Source: Bicyclus anynana
Lineage: Eukaryota; Arthropoda; Insecta; Lepidoptera; Nymphalidae
Reading direction: 5' to 3'
Length of the DNA: 64,000 nucleotides
Assembly (NCBI RefSeq): GCF_947172395.1
Contig: NC_069097.1
Span: forward strand, 9,160,142 to 9,224,141
Under the pieces are notes generated by a model, which worked only from the letters and a program-made list of their open reading frames with translations, was not told where the DNA came from and searched no databases. Shown in pieces: positions 54,388-64,000 of the stretch (positions within the stretch are counted from its first letter, which is position 1; every line of letters starts with the position of its first letter). The position numbers and the translations under genes were made by a program.

Positions 54388-54764
54388 CTTATTAAAAGAC
54401 TTAAATCTTAAAAACATGGACAAATTAACGTTAAGTTTCGACTCATTGACGCATCGATTAGTCAAAGCACATGGGCGGGGCGTGGGTTACTTTTGTACAC
54501 TTATATCCGTCCTCATAACGCGTAGGTGTCTAATCTATTATATTCATTGTAATTCACAGAACAATAATAGTCTATAGATCTCCACAGATTATGCTTCTCA
54601 TCTATCTTATCGTAACACATCTAATCTTTTAATTCAAAGAAGTTTTTTTTTTTTTTGCAAATCAGAATTATTTGCAGTTTGTGATATTTGTATTGAAAAA
54701 GTTGAAGCATTCTTACCCGACTTCGGCGAATCCAGAAGGAAGGGTAATCATTTTAGCAGTCTAT
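54388..54764. other. No gene seen
   Basis: Nothing recognised apart from a T run at 54642-54656. Confidence 0.5.
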
Positions 54765-54820
54765 ACGTATCATCATACGTATCATCATCATCATCATACG
54801 TATCATCATACGTATCATGT
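54765..54820 (+). repeat. ATCATC/ACGT microsatellite
   Basis: Repeated cgtatcatcata units with atc runs. Confidence 0.9.
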
Positions 54821-54844
54821 TTCACCGTACTCGTAGCTCTATAA

Positions 54845-55042
54845 TGTATACTTAATATATAAAGCCAAAGAGTTTTTTGTTTGTTTGTTTGATTGATTGA
54901 ACGCGCTAATCTCAGGAACTACTGGTCCGATTTGAAAAATTCTTGCAGTGTTAGATAGCCCATTTATAGAGGAAGGCTATAGGCTATATTATCCCCATAC
55001 TCATACGGAGAACCACGGGTGAAACCACGCGGCGTCAGCTAG
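54845..55042 (+). mobile_element. Non-autonomous Helitron, type 1
   Basis: tgtatacttaatatataaag left end, a (gttt)n stretch, gaacgcgctaatctcaggaa, gttagatagcccatttatag and a gcggcgtcagctag right end. Confidence 0.85.
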
Positions 55043-55240
55043 AAGATAAAGTGATCAAGTTTGTGAGGTAATCTCGGGATCTACTGACCGATTTTGAAAA
55101 TTATTTTTTCAACAGAAAGCCACATAATTTTGTATCCCACTAATATTATAAACGCGAAAGTTTGTTTGGATTTTTGTCGCGGGCGTCCGCTAGTAGGCTA
55201 TATTTTATCCCTGTACTCCCACGGTAATGAGACGGCCGTT
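55043..55240 (+). mobile_element. Helitron-like body interrupted by a minimal Helitron
   Basis: agataaagtgatcaagtttg, ggatctactgaccgattttg and aacagaaagccacat run to 55133 and resume after 55193 as taggctatattttatccctg and actcccacgg. The break is filled by the 60-bp element described next. Confidence 0.7.
55134..55193 (+). mobile_element. 60-bp minimal Helitron, both termini only
   Basis: Starts TCccactaatattataaacg after A55133 and ends gggcgtccgCTAG before T55194. It keeps the type 2 left end (cgcgaaagtttgtttggat) and right end (gtcgcgggcgtccgctag) with almost nothing between. One arm of the 3' stem is lost. Confidence 0.8.
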
Positions 55241-55622
55241 TGCCCTCTTGAAGCGTAATGTAAGATTAATCCACAAAATATTCTGATTACATATTGAACA
55301 AAATACCAAATTTTGAATTGAAATTGGCACTTATAAATGCGATTTAGGAAAATTACGGCTTCGTGCGTTAGTGAGATTTTTTTGTGTCCGACATTGACGA
55401 GGGATCCAGCCAGCTTATAAGTAATTTATTACGAGTATTATTTGCTCGCATGTCGCTTATCCTGTCACATTCCACGATACGTGGCTTACAGAACGAAAGG
55501 ATTCCAAACAATGTCGGCTTAAATGGAACACATCAAAAACATGTTTGATTATCAAGACCTATTTACATTGAGATAACACAGGTCAGCTAGTCAGGCACTT
55601 CCTTCCACTATTTGTTTGTTTA
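55241..55622. other. No gene seen
   Basis: Mixed composition; nothing recognised. Confidence 0.45.
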
Positions 55623-56171
55623 CTCAGACGTATTGCATCGGAACCTGCCTTGCTAGACGATACCTCTCTGGCAAAGTATAAGATCAACGATCTAATGCAC
55701 TTATAAAAACTATTTGTATTCGACGTCTCATTGTTATAATCGTTTTCGTCATGTAAAGAGCTCCGTAATTAGTTTTTGAACTTGAATGGCATAAAAAACG
55801 GTGAAAAGATTATAGTTTAATAAAAGATGAAGATACGTTTCATTTGTAACTACATATTTCTACCTTAATTATTTCAAATTTGAAGATAATGAAAACAATA
55901 TCTAAAAAGAATCGATTCTTTAGCCAGAATAGCAAAACATCTATAAAATAATTGAATATTCTGTGTAACAAGTCTTAGTATGTGTAAAAATTAGACGTGT
56001 GTATTTCGAGTTGTGAAATTTATAGTTATGTGTAGTGCAAAGACACAAAATACATAAGTATATAGGTGTTAAATATGTTCGATGTGTGAGTACCTCCGCC
56101 ACTCAAAAAAAGATAGACAATTTTGGTAATGAATTTGGGTGTTATCCATCTCCATAGGTATTTGGTCCGAG
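55623..56171 (+). mobile_element. hAT-like element, 549 bp, long form of the CTCAGAC family
   Basis: Ends ctcagac and gtccgag; flanks tttgttta (55615-55622) and ttagttta (56172-56179) agree at 7 of 8. The left part matches 9170-9307 and the start of 12800; the right part (gaatttgggtg, tatttggtc) matches the end of 12800-13110. No transposase frame was seen, so it too is non-autonomous. Confidence 0.8.
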
Positions 56172-56427
56172 TTAGTTTAGATTTAAGTATCCGTGTACTG
56201 TTAATACTTGTTCAAATAAACTAACGTGAGAGACTCACTTACAAGTTATAGATAAATATATGTAACATTAAACTAAGCAGATGCTTATTTTAAATAGGGC
56301 ATGTTGAAACTCTGTATAAATAATGAAATAATGCAACTAAAACCAGGTTACCAGCATTTGCGTAAAGGTTTGCATCTAGATAGCCAAAATGCAATAAATG
56401 CAATTTTAGAAAGTTACTCTACAAACC
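56172..56427. other. No gene seen
   Basis: Nothing recognised. Confidence 0.5.
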
Positions 56428-56510
56428 TACTAGCAGACGCTCCACGGATTTACCCGCGTAGTACCTGATCCCATAAGAATACAAGGTTAAAATATCACAT
56501 ATATTATTTG
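56428..56510 (-). mobile_element. Helitron right-end fragment
   Basis: ctagcagacgctccacggat, ttacccgcgtagtacctgat; inverted right end of the type seen at 47096. Confidence 0.55.
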
Positions 56511-58776
56511 TTGATAATGCAGCTTTTCATCTTTCAGTTCACTAGCATTTAGCTTTTAAAATTTCAGATTATAATATGATATGAGATAATTGTGATAATT
56601 GAAGTCAAAAACTTAAAAGTAAAGTTACGAGGGTTCCAAAACGGCTAGAGTTAGAATAGTTATAATACATACGTGTTCCATTAGGTTATTCACACAGAAT
56701 AGAGAATGTTACAGAACGAGCCTTTTTAAGTCGCGCACTGAAGCCGGTGAACCCCATAAAAAAAAAACAAATGTCACGCGTCTCCTTGACATCCGCATAA
56801 TGTTTCTATTTACTTTATACAAAAACTTTTTTTCATGATTTGTATTTCACTACCAACAATTACGTAAATTAATATCATAGTATACTCATTATAATAGAAT
56901 CATAATAATCATATAGAATAGATAATAAATTTTTAAATATAAAATAATACTGCATCTTATTTCTTTAGTTTTTGTAAACAGTTCTTGAAATAATAATATA
57001 TGTATTTAAAAACTAAAGACGCCATTTTTCTTGAATTGATAATATTGGAAATTACTGATGACGCTTTGTACTGACTCGAGAATGTATTAGTTTTTGAATT
57101 TGTATTTGGAATCACTGCCATGTTCCGTGCCCTCTATCTGCCTATTATTCTTTAATCTGTGATCTCAAAACACCACCGATATCGGCAGTTCATTGCATTT
57201 GTTGTTTTGCTCACATCCATGCCATCTGTTGCTCATGCATACTAAACATTATGTAATAGCAGGTCCAAATAAAACTAAATCATAATTACGAGGCGCGTCA
57301 CTTCCGCCATTAAAATATAAACGAGCGTCATATGCTATTTGCTGCTTTTATTGCTACCAACATACGGTCATCCAGTACCCTGCATATGTGTGCCTGCATG
57401 CGTGGTATAATCAGAACAGTTGCTGAAAGTTTTACTACAGTATCGCGAAACTGCATATAATATTTTACACCTAGATTAAACTTATACTTGGAAATGGATA
57501 TACTTTTATGAAACAACTGACTTTTATTAAAATAGTAAAAAATGTACATGTAGTATGAAGTGAAAGAGTTTGTTAGCTTATCTCCTAAACTAAAACAATC
57601 GGATTGTAAATATATTTTGTATTTTTTACAATTCGACTGATGTATTTGTACTAAACTAACCTGAATACGGTAGTAATACATAGCCAGACTGGCTATTAAG
57701 TAATATAAGTATAAAGTATTCGAAGTTTAAATTTCAAAGAATACTACACAGACGAGAAGTCGCAGTCAACGTGAAAGTTCACAAAAAACATTATGTATTT
57801 CTTAGACAAAATAGAAGCTGTGTATTCAATTTTTAAACATTTCTATCTTCAATTATTTAGTGTCAAGTAGGAAATTAAAAAAAAGTAATACATTAATGAA
57901 AGCTAATCAAACATCCTCAAGCTGTATCTTCAAATGAATGACAAGACAAACAAATCTCTAAACTCGTTTGTTTGGTGACCTCAAATCCATTCAATCAATA
58001 TAAGGACCGTTATTCGCTAGTCGCGATTTCTCATATTATTGTCGAATCGTTTGCAATTTTACGACTTTGGACGATCGATTCCGGAACGAATGTTCACATG
58101 AGCGTAGCTAATTCGTTTCTTGATTTTGTATGCTTTGCGCTCAAATTATACCGTACTAAATACGGGTATTTAGTGATTAAAGATTTGCAGATTAAGTATG
58201 CCTGAAACACTAGATGGTTCTTTTGCTAATAGTAATTTAAATTACGAGTAACCTACTCACTTTCAATAGTTGACATTATCAATAAATATTTCAAATTCTT
58301 TACAATTCACTTCGCCCAAAAAGACGTATTTTTTATATTGTCGTCTATACACGAGAAGTTTTATAAAATTCATTAATTTCCAAATTTTGGAAATGGGTTT
58401 AAACCTACTGTCTTGCACTATTAATGTATTCTGAGGTAGGTACTATTCCCAAGGCACAAGAAGGTAATATTTTCTTCGGTTTGTCATATTTAAAATGGTA
58501 TTGAATAGAACAACCAGTTACATAGATCCAGTTACTCTCTGAAAGAAAAGGCCGTTAGCCGTTTTTCCTTTAACATTTCACTATTTTCCATCCAATCGTC
58601 TACCTACTTGGCACTTAGTCGGCAGTTGGCACTATAAAAAATTCCTTAGAATAAACATAAAGTGTAGCTCATTCATGTTTATAGTTCTATTGCATAATTA
58701 ATTACATAGCATTATTGTTACAATTTCTATCACAATTGTGAAATTTACGTGCCTATAGTTCTTCTAATATATTATG
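56511..58776. other. Long AT-rich stretch, no gene seen
   Basis: No SINE, LINE or MITE was recognised. The minus-strand frame 57328-57681 (117 codons, rich in Y, K, F and I) follows AT composition and is not credible as a gene. ccgatatcgg at 57177-57186 is a small palindrome. Confidence 0.45.
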
Positions 58777-58930
58777 TTATTATAAAGAGTTAAGATTTGA
58801 TTATTTGATATGCATAGCATAAACTCCGAAACTACTGGATCGATTAAAAAAAAATTATCAATGGAAATCTACATTATCACCGAGTAGCTATATTTTAGCC
58901 ACGGGAATGGGAACTACATAGTTTTTTAAT
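58777..58930 (+). mobile_element. Helitron-like fragment
   Basis: tataaagagttaagatttg, actccgaaactactggatcg, ccgagtagctatattttagc and cacgggaatgggaactac fit the body and right side of a decayed copy. Confidence 0.45.
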
Positions 58931-59017
58931 AATTGACCTATATACATCACATTGATATAACTCATTTATAGTGTGGCTTTGAACTATACTATTGCATATT
59001 CCTAATGGTTATAGGAA

Positions 59018-59070
59018 AACATACATACAGCCGAAAGGAGAACCTACTCCTTTTTGGAAGTCGGTTAAAA
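59018..59070 (+). repeat. Dispersed repeat 3' tail (gaagtcggttaaaa type)
   Basis: acatacatacagccgaaagg, agaacctactcc and tttttggaagtcggttaaaa, near-identical to 39410-39462. Confidence 0.55.
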
Positions 59071-59685
59071 AATTATAAAATGATAAGGGATATTTGTTCC
59101 CCTTCAAAATCGTCATGTTTATGTACCTACTTATTTATTAATTTCAACATTGTACAACCATTTACCATAGAGAAAAGTTATAAAGGTTTCGGCACAGAAT
59201 ATACGTATAATAGTGCAGAATTGTAGTCTATGAATACTAATATGTAACGCGCTCGTATTTCGTATAACAGGGCACTAATAGAGCATCACTAAACCTTGTA
59301 AACGGTGAACCTGTGTCCTATAATGGGTGTATTAACCTCTGCTAAGTAATTAGGCGGCGGTTAGCAATCGATAACAGCTGGCTCCCGACCGTTCCCGGCT
59401 TTCCGTATTGATTTCTGTGCTTCTAGTAGGAACTCCGGTGTCTTTTTGTGGCTAATAATGACTTGACGACTGAATTATGTAGTGACTGATTTATATTTGG
59501 GTTTTAAATCTCAATAGCTCAATAATAACGAAGCTGGATTCATCACATGGTGTTTTATTTCCCGCCCGCTTTGCTATTGTCGTACCCACTCCTAATACAG
59601 TCTTTTCCGACTAGTTTGAGGGCAATGGAAATATTGGTCATATATTTAAAAGAATTGGCATATATATTCTTTTAAAAAAAATCGT
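59071..59685. other. No gene seen; GC-richer patch
   Basis: 59340-59470 is GC-richer, holds atcgataacagctg (an E-box at its end) and has no repeat signature. Confidence 0.4.
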
Positions 59686-59780
59686 TCCGGTACGATGCTG
59701 TGTAGAAATCGAAAGACGTGTGGATTTTAATCCTCCTTTTAACAACTTAGCCCGCTTCCATCTTAGATTGCATCATCAAA
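59686..59780 (+). mobile_element. SINE-2, internal fragment
   Basis: cgttccggtacgatgctgtg through cccgcttccatcttagattg; both ends are lost. Confidence 0.8.
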
Positions 59781-59807
59781 TTATATAAATTTTTTATAAA
59801 AAAAAAA

Positions 59808-60032
59808 AGCCGATGGACAATGGTAAGGTTCATAGGTGCTGAAATGGAGACCTCGCATCGGAAAGCGCCATGTGTCGGCACCCTGTTAGGTGGACAGACT
59901 ACATAAAGCAGGTTACAGGGAGTCGCTGGATGCTGGCGATCAAAGCCATGGTGATTAAAAATCTATACAAGAGGCCTATGTCCAGCAGTAGACGTCCATT
60001 TAGGACATGGTCAATGACGAATGATGATACAT
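59808..60032 (+). pseudogene. RTE-type LINE C-terminal remnant
   Basis: gccgatggacaatggtaagg, atcggaaagcgcca, ggtggacagactacataaag, caggttacagggagtcgctg and aagaggcctatgtccagcag follow the RTE end, with many substitutions and a gacgaatgatgat tail. The minus-strand frame is incidental. Confidence 0.7.
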
Positions 60033-60476
60033 AATAGTAAAATAATATTTTTTTTAATCTCAATAATTCATCGTTACAAATCATTTTCCCTTACGTATAA
60101 CTCTTGAATTATTTTTGTATTGAAAGTATTTACTGAACTTACCTACAATTTGCATAATAGGTAATACAGAACCGGGTTTTTCAAAGTCGTTTCGAAAACT
60201 TTCCGAAGACCTTGCAGAGGGCGTCTGAACTTTTGACTCACGCGGATGACTAAAACATGAATTACCGAAAAAGTATTCATTTTACCTACCAGTTACGTTA
60301 TTTATTGCAGGTCTGTATTTTGATCCGTTCAAGCCTCAATAGCTCAATGGTATATTACAACCACTAACTACTATTACAACTACTAACTACTAGAAGTACC
60401 TACCTATAAAGTTCTGTCCAGATTTATGGTCAACTTAAAAGCAAAATACTATTCAATATAGAATAAATACCATACA
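60033..60476. other. No gene seen
   Basis: AT-rich with a small actactaactact direct repeat near 60360-60392. Confidence 0.5.
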
Positions 60477-60864
60477 TCTTATAATATAAAAATGAATCGC
60501 AAAATGCGTTGGTAAGCGCATAACTCAACAACGCCTGGACCAATTTGGGCAATTATTTTTTTTAAATGTTCGTTGAAGTTCTAGGATGGTTTTTACGGCG
60601 AGAAAAATTCGAATAATAGTCGGGAAAACCATAAAAATAGCCCTTTTCTTTTTCCCATACAAATGTTTTTAAACGTTGTCAATTTGAGCTTTATTGTTAT
60701 TGTATAAAGTTCATATTAATAATATTAGAAAGGGTAGGGTAGGGGTAGGGTATGGTAGGGTAGGGTACGGGGTAGCGTAAGTTTAAGGTAGGGTTTGGGT
60801 AGGGTAGGGGTAGTTAAAAGTTTACATCGAGTTTCACGCGGACGAAGTCGCGGGCGTCCGCTAG
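60477..60864 (+). mobile_element. Non-autonomous Helitron, type 2, clean termini
   Basis: Starts TCttataatataaaaatgaa after A60476 and ends gcgtccgCTAG before T60865. A perfect 7-bp stem, gcggacg (60838-60844) with cgtccgc (60855-60861), precedes the end, as Helitrons require. The body includes gcgcataactcaacaacgcc and a G-rich microsatellite. Complete, 388 bp, non-coding. Confidence 0.9.
60729..60815 (+). repeat. G-rich (GGGTA)n-like microsatellite inside a Helitron
   Basis: Runs of gggta, ggggta and gggtac. It is not the insect telomere unit TTAGG. Confidence 0.85.
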
Positions 60865-61219
60865 TTTCATATAAAAACAACGGAAAGTCTTCAAACGAAA
60901 ACTTAATAATATGGGTGGGCTACGTAAATTTATGGTGATGGCTCCTCTTCTCGAGAAATACGTAAGAGATCAATAATAGCTTCGGCTCGGGGTGGCGCGG
61001 CGGCCATTTTTTACACTCGTGGCGTCCCAAAGTGTTGTTGGAAGAAATCCTATAAAAAATTGTTAATGAGCTTACGCCGAACTGTTATGAATGGGAGGTC
61101 AAAATAAACATTTGTGGCGACGACGAACTTTGCCATTCACGTTACATTTATTTTCGGATTTATGAGTACCTACCTACTAGATACATTATTATTAGAACCA
61201 TTTCTTTCATTAATAGATC
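60865..61219. other. Unique stretch with CpG-rich patch
   Basis: At about 60983-61022, ggctcggggtggcgcggcgg runs into ccattttttacactcgtggc; gcggccatttt resembles a YY1/Pho site. No gene start was identified. Confidence 0.35.
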
Positions 61220-61408
61220 TATACTACAGCCTTTCTTGATGAGTACTGTTTACCAACAAAGAAATTAGAAATGGAGTACGCATGTCATTGCATAACTTTT
61301 TTATTGTAAATTATGTATTGTTTGTTTATAAACTGAGATATAAAATATATTAACCATATCTAATTTTTCTAAGCTTATTAATCAAATTTATATTCATACT
61401 CATGTTTT
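61220..61408 (+). mobile_element. TA-flanked MITE, copy 3, right end missing
   Basis: tatactacagcctttcttga, gagtactgtttaccaacaaa, ttagaaatgg and accatatctaatttttctaa match copies 1 and 2; the right inverted repeat is gone. Confidence 0.8.
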
Positions 61409-61740
61409 ATTTCTTTTTATATTTAATCTATGTTAAAATTAAAATTTATATTTATTATTAGTATTGGCAACATATTATATTAGCATTGCGTAGATAAAAA
61501 TAAATAATAAAGATTTACAAAAAAAATAATGGAAAATCTTTTAATTCATTGTACAAGCGCCTGATTTATCCAATATTTGTTATAACTCAGTGAATAGGTA
61601 TAATTCTAAATTAATTTTCTATGTACGCGTAATTCTAAATTAATTTTCTATGTACGCCTATTTACCAAAGAATTTGGATTGAACCAGAAAAGATTGAACC
61701 AGAGATTGTAAATATTTAAATAAATGACAAAAAAACAAAC
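61409..61740. other. AT-rich stretch, no gene seen
   Basis: An 18-bp unit (attctaaattaattttct) is doubled at 61602-61650. Confidence 0.55.
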
Positions 61741-62160
61741 GTTTATCTGCATTCCAATGCAGTGGATTCCTAACTTTACCAAAACACCGCGGACCGCCAT
61801 ATTTAGTCTCAAAATAAAACACATGGCATCCAAAAGGGCTCGGGCGGTCACTTAAAGCAAATATTTGCGCAAAAACTAAAAGGACGCAAACGTTTCCGAA
61901 TAGGTCCATTAAATACAAATCCAAAACACGCTGGGACGTCCTCGAGCGGCCTTACATTCCTGGAATGCAACTACCTGCTTTTTATAGCAGAGATAAAAGG
62001 TTTACAATGCGTATGCTGTAACCCGACCTAATTCAATTATCGATCAGTTTGCTGCAACCGACGGGATCACAGCCACCTCTCGAAGTCGATAGGCTAATGA
62101 TTCCAGTGACCCAATACCTCGAATACCTAACAAACACATGTACGGCCATATGGTGCTATG
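61741..62160. promoter_or_regulatory. Unique GC-richer block, candidate regulatory DNA
   Basis: No repeat family covers this block. It holds ctgcattccaatgcag (61747-61762) and cattcctggaatg (61955-61967), both inverted repeats; the second is two opposed CATTCC sites as bound by TEAD/Scalloped-type factors. A conserved element is possible but unproven. The minus-strand frames across 61648-61924 overlap each other and are not convincing. Confidence 0.25.
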
Positions 62161-62779
62161 CAGTCAGTTGTACTTTTATAGATTAAATAATTCAGATAAC
62201 TAACGATTTTTATAGCGACTCATAATGACTATAATAAATTGCAACATTCTATTAAAACAAAGCAATAAACAACTAAATCCCCGCATTTACTTAAGTATTT
62301 TAATTGGAAAAATCTGCAGGCTCGCGGCGGTCGGCAGAAATGCAAATTGACTTAACCACGAAATTCGCATTGCCAGTTTTATTTCATTTAGCGAAATACG
62401 TGAGAGAAAAAATCTCTTTGAATTTTAACTGTATAGCATTTTTATTTTTAACGGTAAATAACTTTTTAAGCCAACCAGCTGGCCTATTCACTATTTTGGT
62501 CTTTATTATCATATTAAAATAAACATCAAATCAATTGACAAAATGTCATTTACCTACTATGTGATATCCATCAGTAAGCACCGGATGACATTTTTATATC
62601 GAATCTCAATTTCGTATATATCAACTAGCATACGTCAAAAATAGTCAATTAGCCTGCAGTAATTTTATATCGTAATTAAAAATATCTAGCGTGTTATCTA
62701 AAAATGTACTTGAAATATAACTATTTTGTATAAACCATAAAGCCACGAAACATTTACACAATATTACAAAGATAAGAGA
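62161..62779. other. No gene seen
   Basis: AT-rich; the plus frame 62304-62522 is not recognised. Confidence 0.45.
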
Positions 62780-63110
62780 CACGAGAACAGACAACCATAG
62801 TAAAGAATAATGATTACTTTACAAAGCGTGTCCTTGTGACTGTGACCACAAAAGATAGTGTCACGGAAAGGCACGCGTCGTCACGCGCCTGACCACGACC
62901 ACAAAGCGAAAGGACAAAGGGTCAGTTGTCAAAGAAATTGTGACGACTGATTCGATTGTCCGCCCCGCTGCTCGCTTTGTCGGCATGAAGAGGTACAGGC
63001 GAGAACGAAAATAGAACGCGCTATGGAATCCTGTTATCATGAAAACTGCAACTTATTCCTGGTATGCTGAAGTCTGTTTTCGCATATCAGAGGTAATTTG
63101 GTAGTGATAT
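62780..63110. promoter_or_regulatory. Unique block with clustered factor-like motifs
   Basis: accaca (Runt-type) occurs at 62845-62850 and 62898-62903, and aggacaaagggtca (62911-62924) resembles a paired nuclear-receptor site. GC content is above the flanks and no repeat signature is seen. Regulatory function is inference from short motifs. Confidence 0.22.
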
Positions 63111-63914
63111 ATTAATCGTGACTGTACGAAGTTAAAATGAGTGAGGCGTCGTCGTTAGGGCCTGACAAAGATTATTTATTAATAAATAAAAATCACGAAA
63201 AGTAAAATAATTATTAAAAAGTAAACTTAATACGTCAGTTGACGTAATTAAGAAACAATCGAACTCTATTACAAAATACATTCAAAGAATATCACTTTTT
63301 TAGAATAGGTAATATTTATAAGTACATATTGATATTTTCCGCCTAAAAATTTCGTTTACCTTTTTTATACGAAAGTTTTTCCAATTTCAAATATCAATAT
63401 AAATATATCAAGATTTATTACAATTCGCGGTTTAATAATCATTGTTACATATTTTAGAACTCTAGCTTAAAATATTAAGTCCGAGCAAATAAAATGGAAG
63501 ACATAAAAAACATAAAACGCCAGAAAATACTGTTCAACTTAGAAGCGGCATTTAAAGTTTGTTAGGCGTTATTAATTAACGCTTAAGAATTAATAAGTAT
63601 TTTCTTACACCATAACAATTTATAGAGAATGCTCAGAAATAGCAATTATATTAAACAAATCATAATTGGAATTTTGATACCGTTGCCAACCCTCGCTTTT
63701 ATGAAGGCGAGAGAACGTCTTTATAACTCTGAAAACCGTATCCAATAAGTTGTAAATGAAGTCCACGCCCGTCTGAAGTGTTTGGTTTAAATTGTAGCAA
63801 CAGATTTCATATTTTTAATAAAGATTTCTACAGTAGAGCACTTCAACTATTCGATATTAGGTAAGTTTACCTACATAAAATTCCTCTTCGTCTGAAAGTT
63901 TCTATAAAGTTACT
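63111..63914. other. AT-rich stretch, no gene seen
   Basis: Nothing recognised. Confidence 0.5.
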
Positions 63915-64000
63915 ATACTTTATATATATATATAGGTATATACTACATATACATAATATATATACATATGTAATTATACATTGTAATTATAGTATACATA
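63915..64000. repeat. (TA)n-rich low-complexity end
   Basis: Runs of tatata and tacata to the edge of the window. Confidence 0.9.

Noticed and set aside
57328..57681. 117-codon minus-strand frame
   Set aside because: Residues are almost all those favoured by AT-rich DNA, no motif is visible and no codon bias is evident.

Overview
The window is AT-rich eukaryotic DNA that reads as intergenic or intronic sequence from a lepidopteran (butterfly or moth) genome. The evidence is its repeat content: two abundant tRNA-headed SINE families, non-autonomous Helitrons ending in CTAG after a GC stem, RTE-type LINE 3' ends with (TGATGA)-like tails, and hAT-type MITEs with 8-bp target duplications. A nymphalid butterfly is my guess from the SINE types, but that is from memory and weakly held. 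I find no intact protein-coding gene, no functional tRNA or rRNA gene, no CRISPR array and nothing bacterial. Most short open frames are chance frames or pieces of repeats. A 200-base run of N at 39659-39858 is an assembly gap.

Layout. 1-10 kb: sparse DNA with a Helitron, a 200-bp fold-back, several near-perfect palindromes, microsatellites, decayed LINE 3' ends and the first SINE. 10.7-12.1 kb: a more GC-rich block ending in six exact 140-bp tandem units, followed by a splice-donor-like site; this is the most structured non-mobile segment. 12.4-22.3 kb: LINE 3' ends, two dated hAT MITEs (8-bp duplications gtgctaac and gagattgg), a TIR element, LINE remnants and a diverged local duplication. 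22-31 kb: mostly quiet, with degenerate protein-like stretches near 23.6 and 24.6 kb, a 250-bp tandem duplication and two TIR elements. 31-44 kb: dense SINEs (several nested or rearranged), Helitrons, a nested hAT/SINE composite, a 71-bp exact duplication, and a three-unit array whose units each carry a hairpin. 44.6-45.4 kb: a TATA box and initiator with an ATG and splice donor downstream, either a gene start or a solo LTR. 45-56 kb: more SINEs and Helitrons, a fragment that may be from a LINE with a restriction-like endonuclease, nested hATs, a 60-bp minimal Helitron and a 549-bp hAT relative. 56-64 kb: the quietest part, with unique GC-richer patches (about 61.7-62.2 and 62.8-63.1 kb) that carry clustered transcription-factor-like motifs.

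The genes do not work together here because none is intact. The window is best read as a record of insertion: non-autonomous elements (SINEs, MITEs, short Helitrons) that depend on enzymes encoded elsewhere, plus local duplications and hairpin-forming DNA. Family names are given only where termini, target duplications or peptide motifs support them. Similarities between copies were judged by eye, without alignment software.
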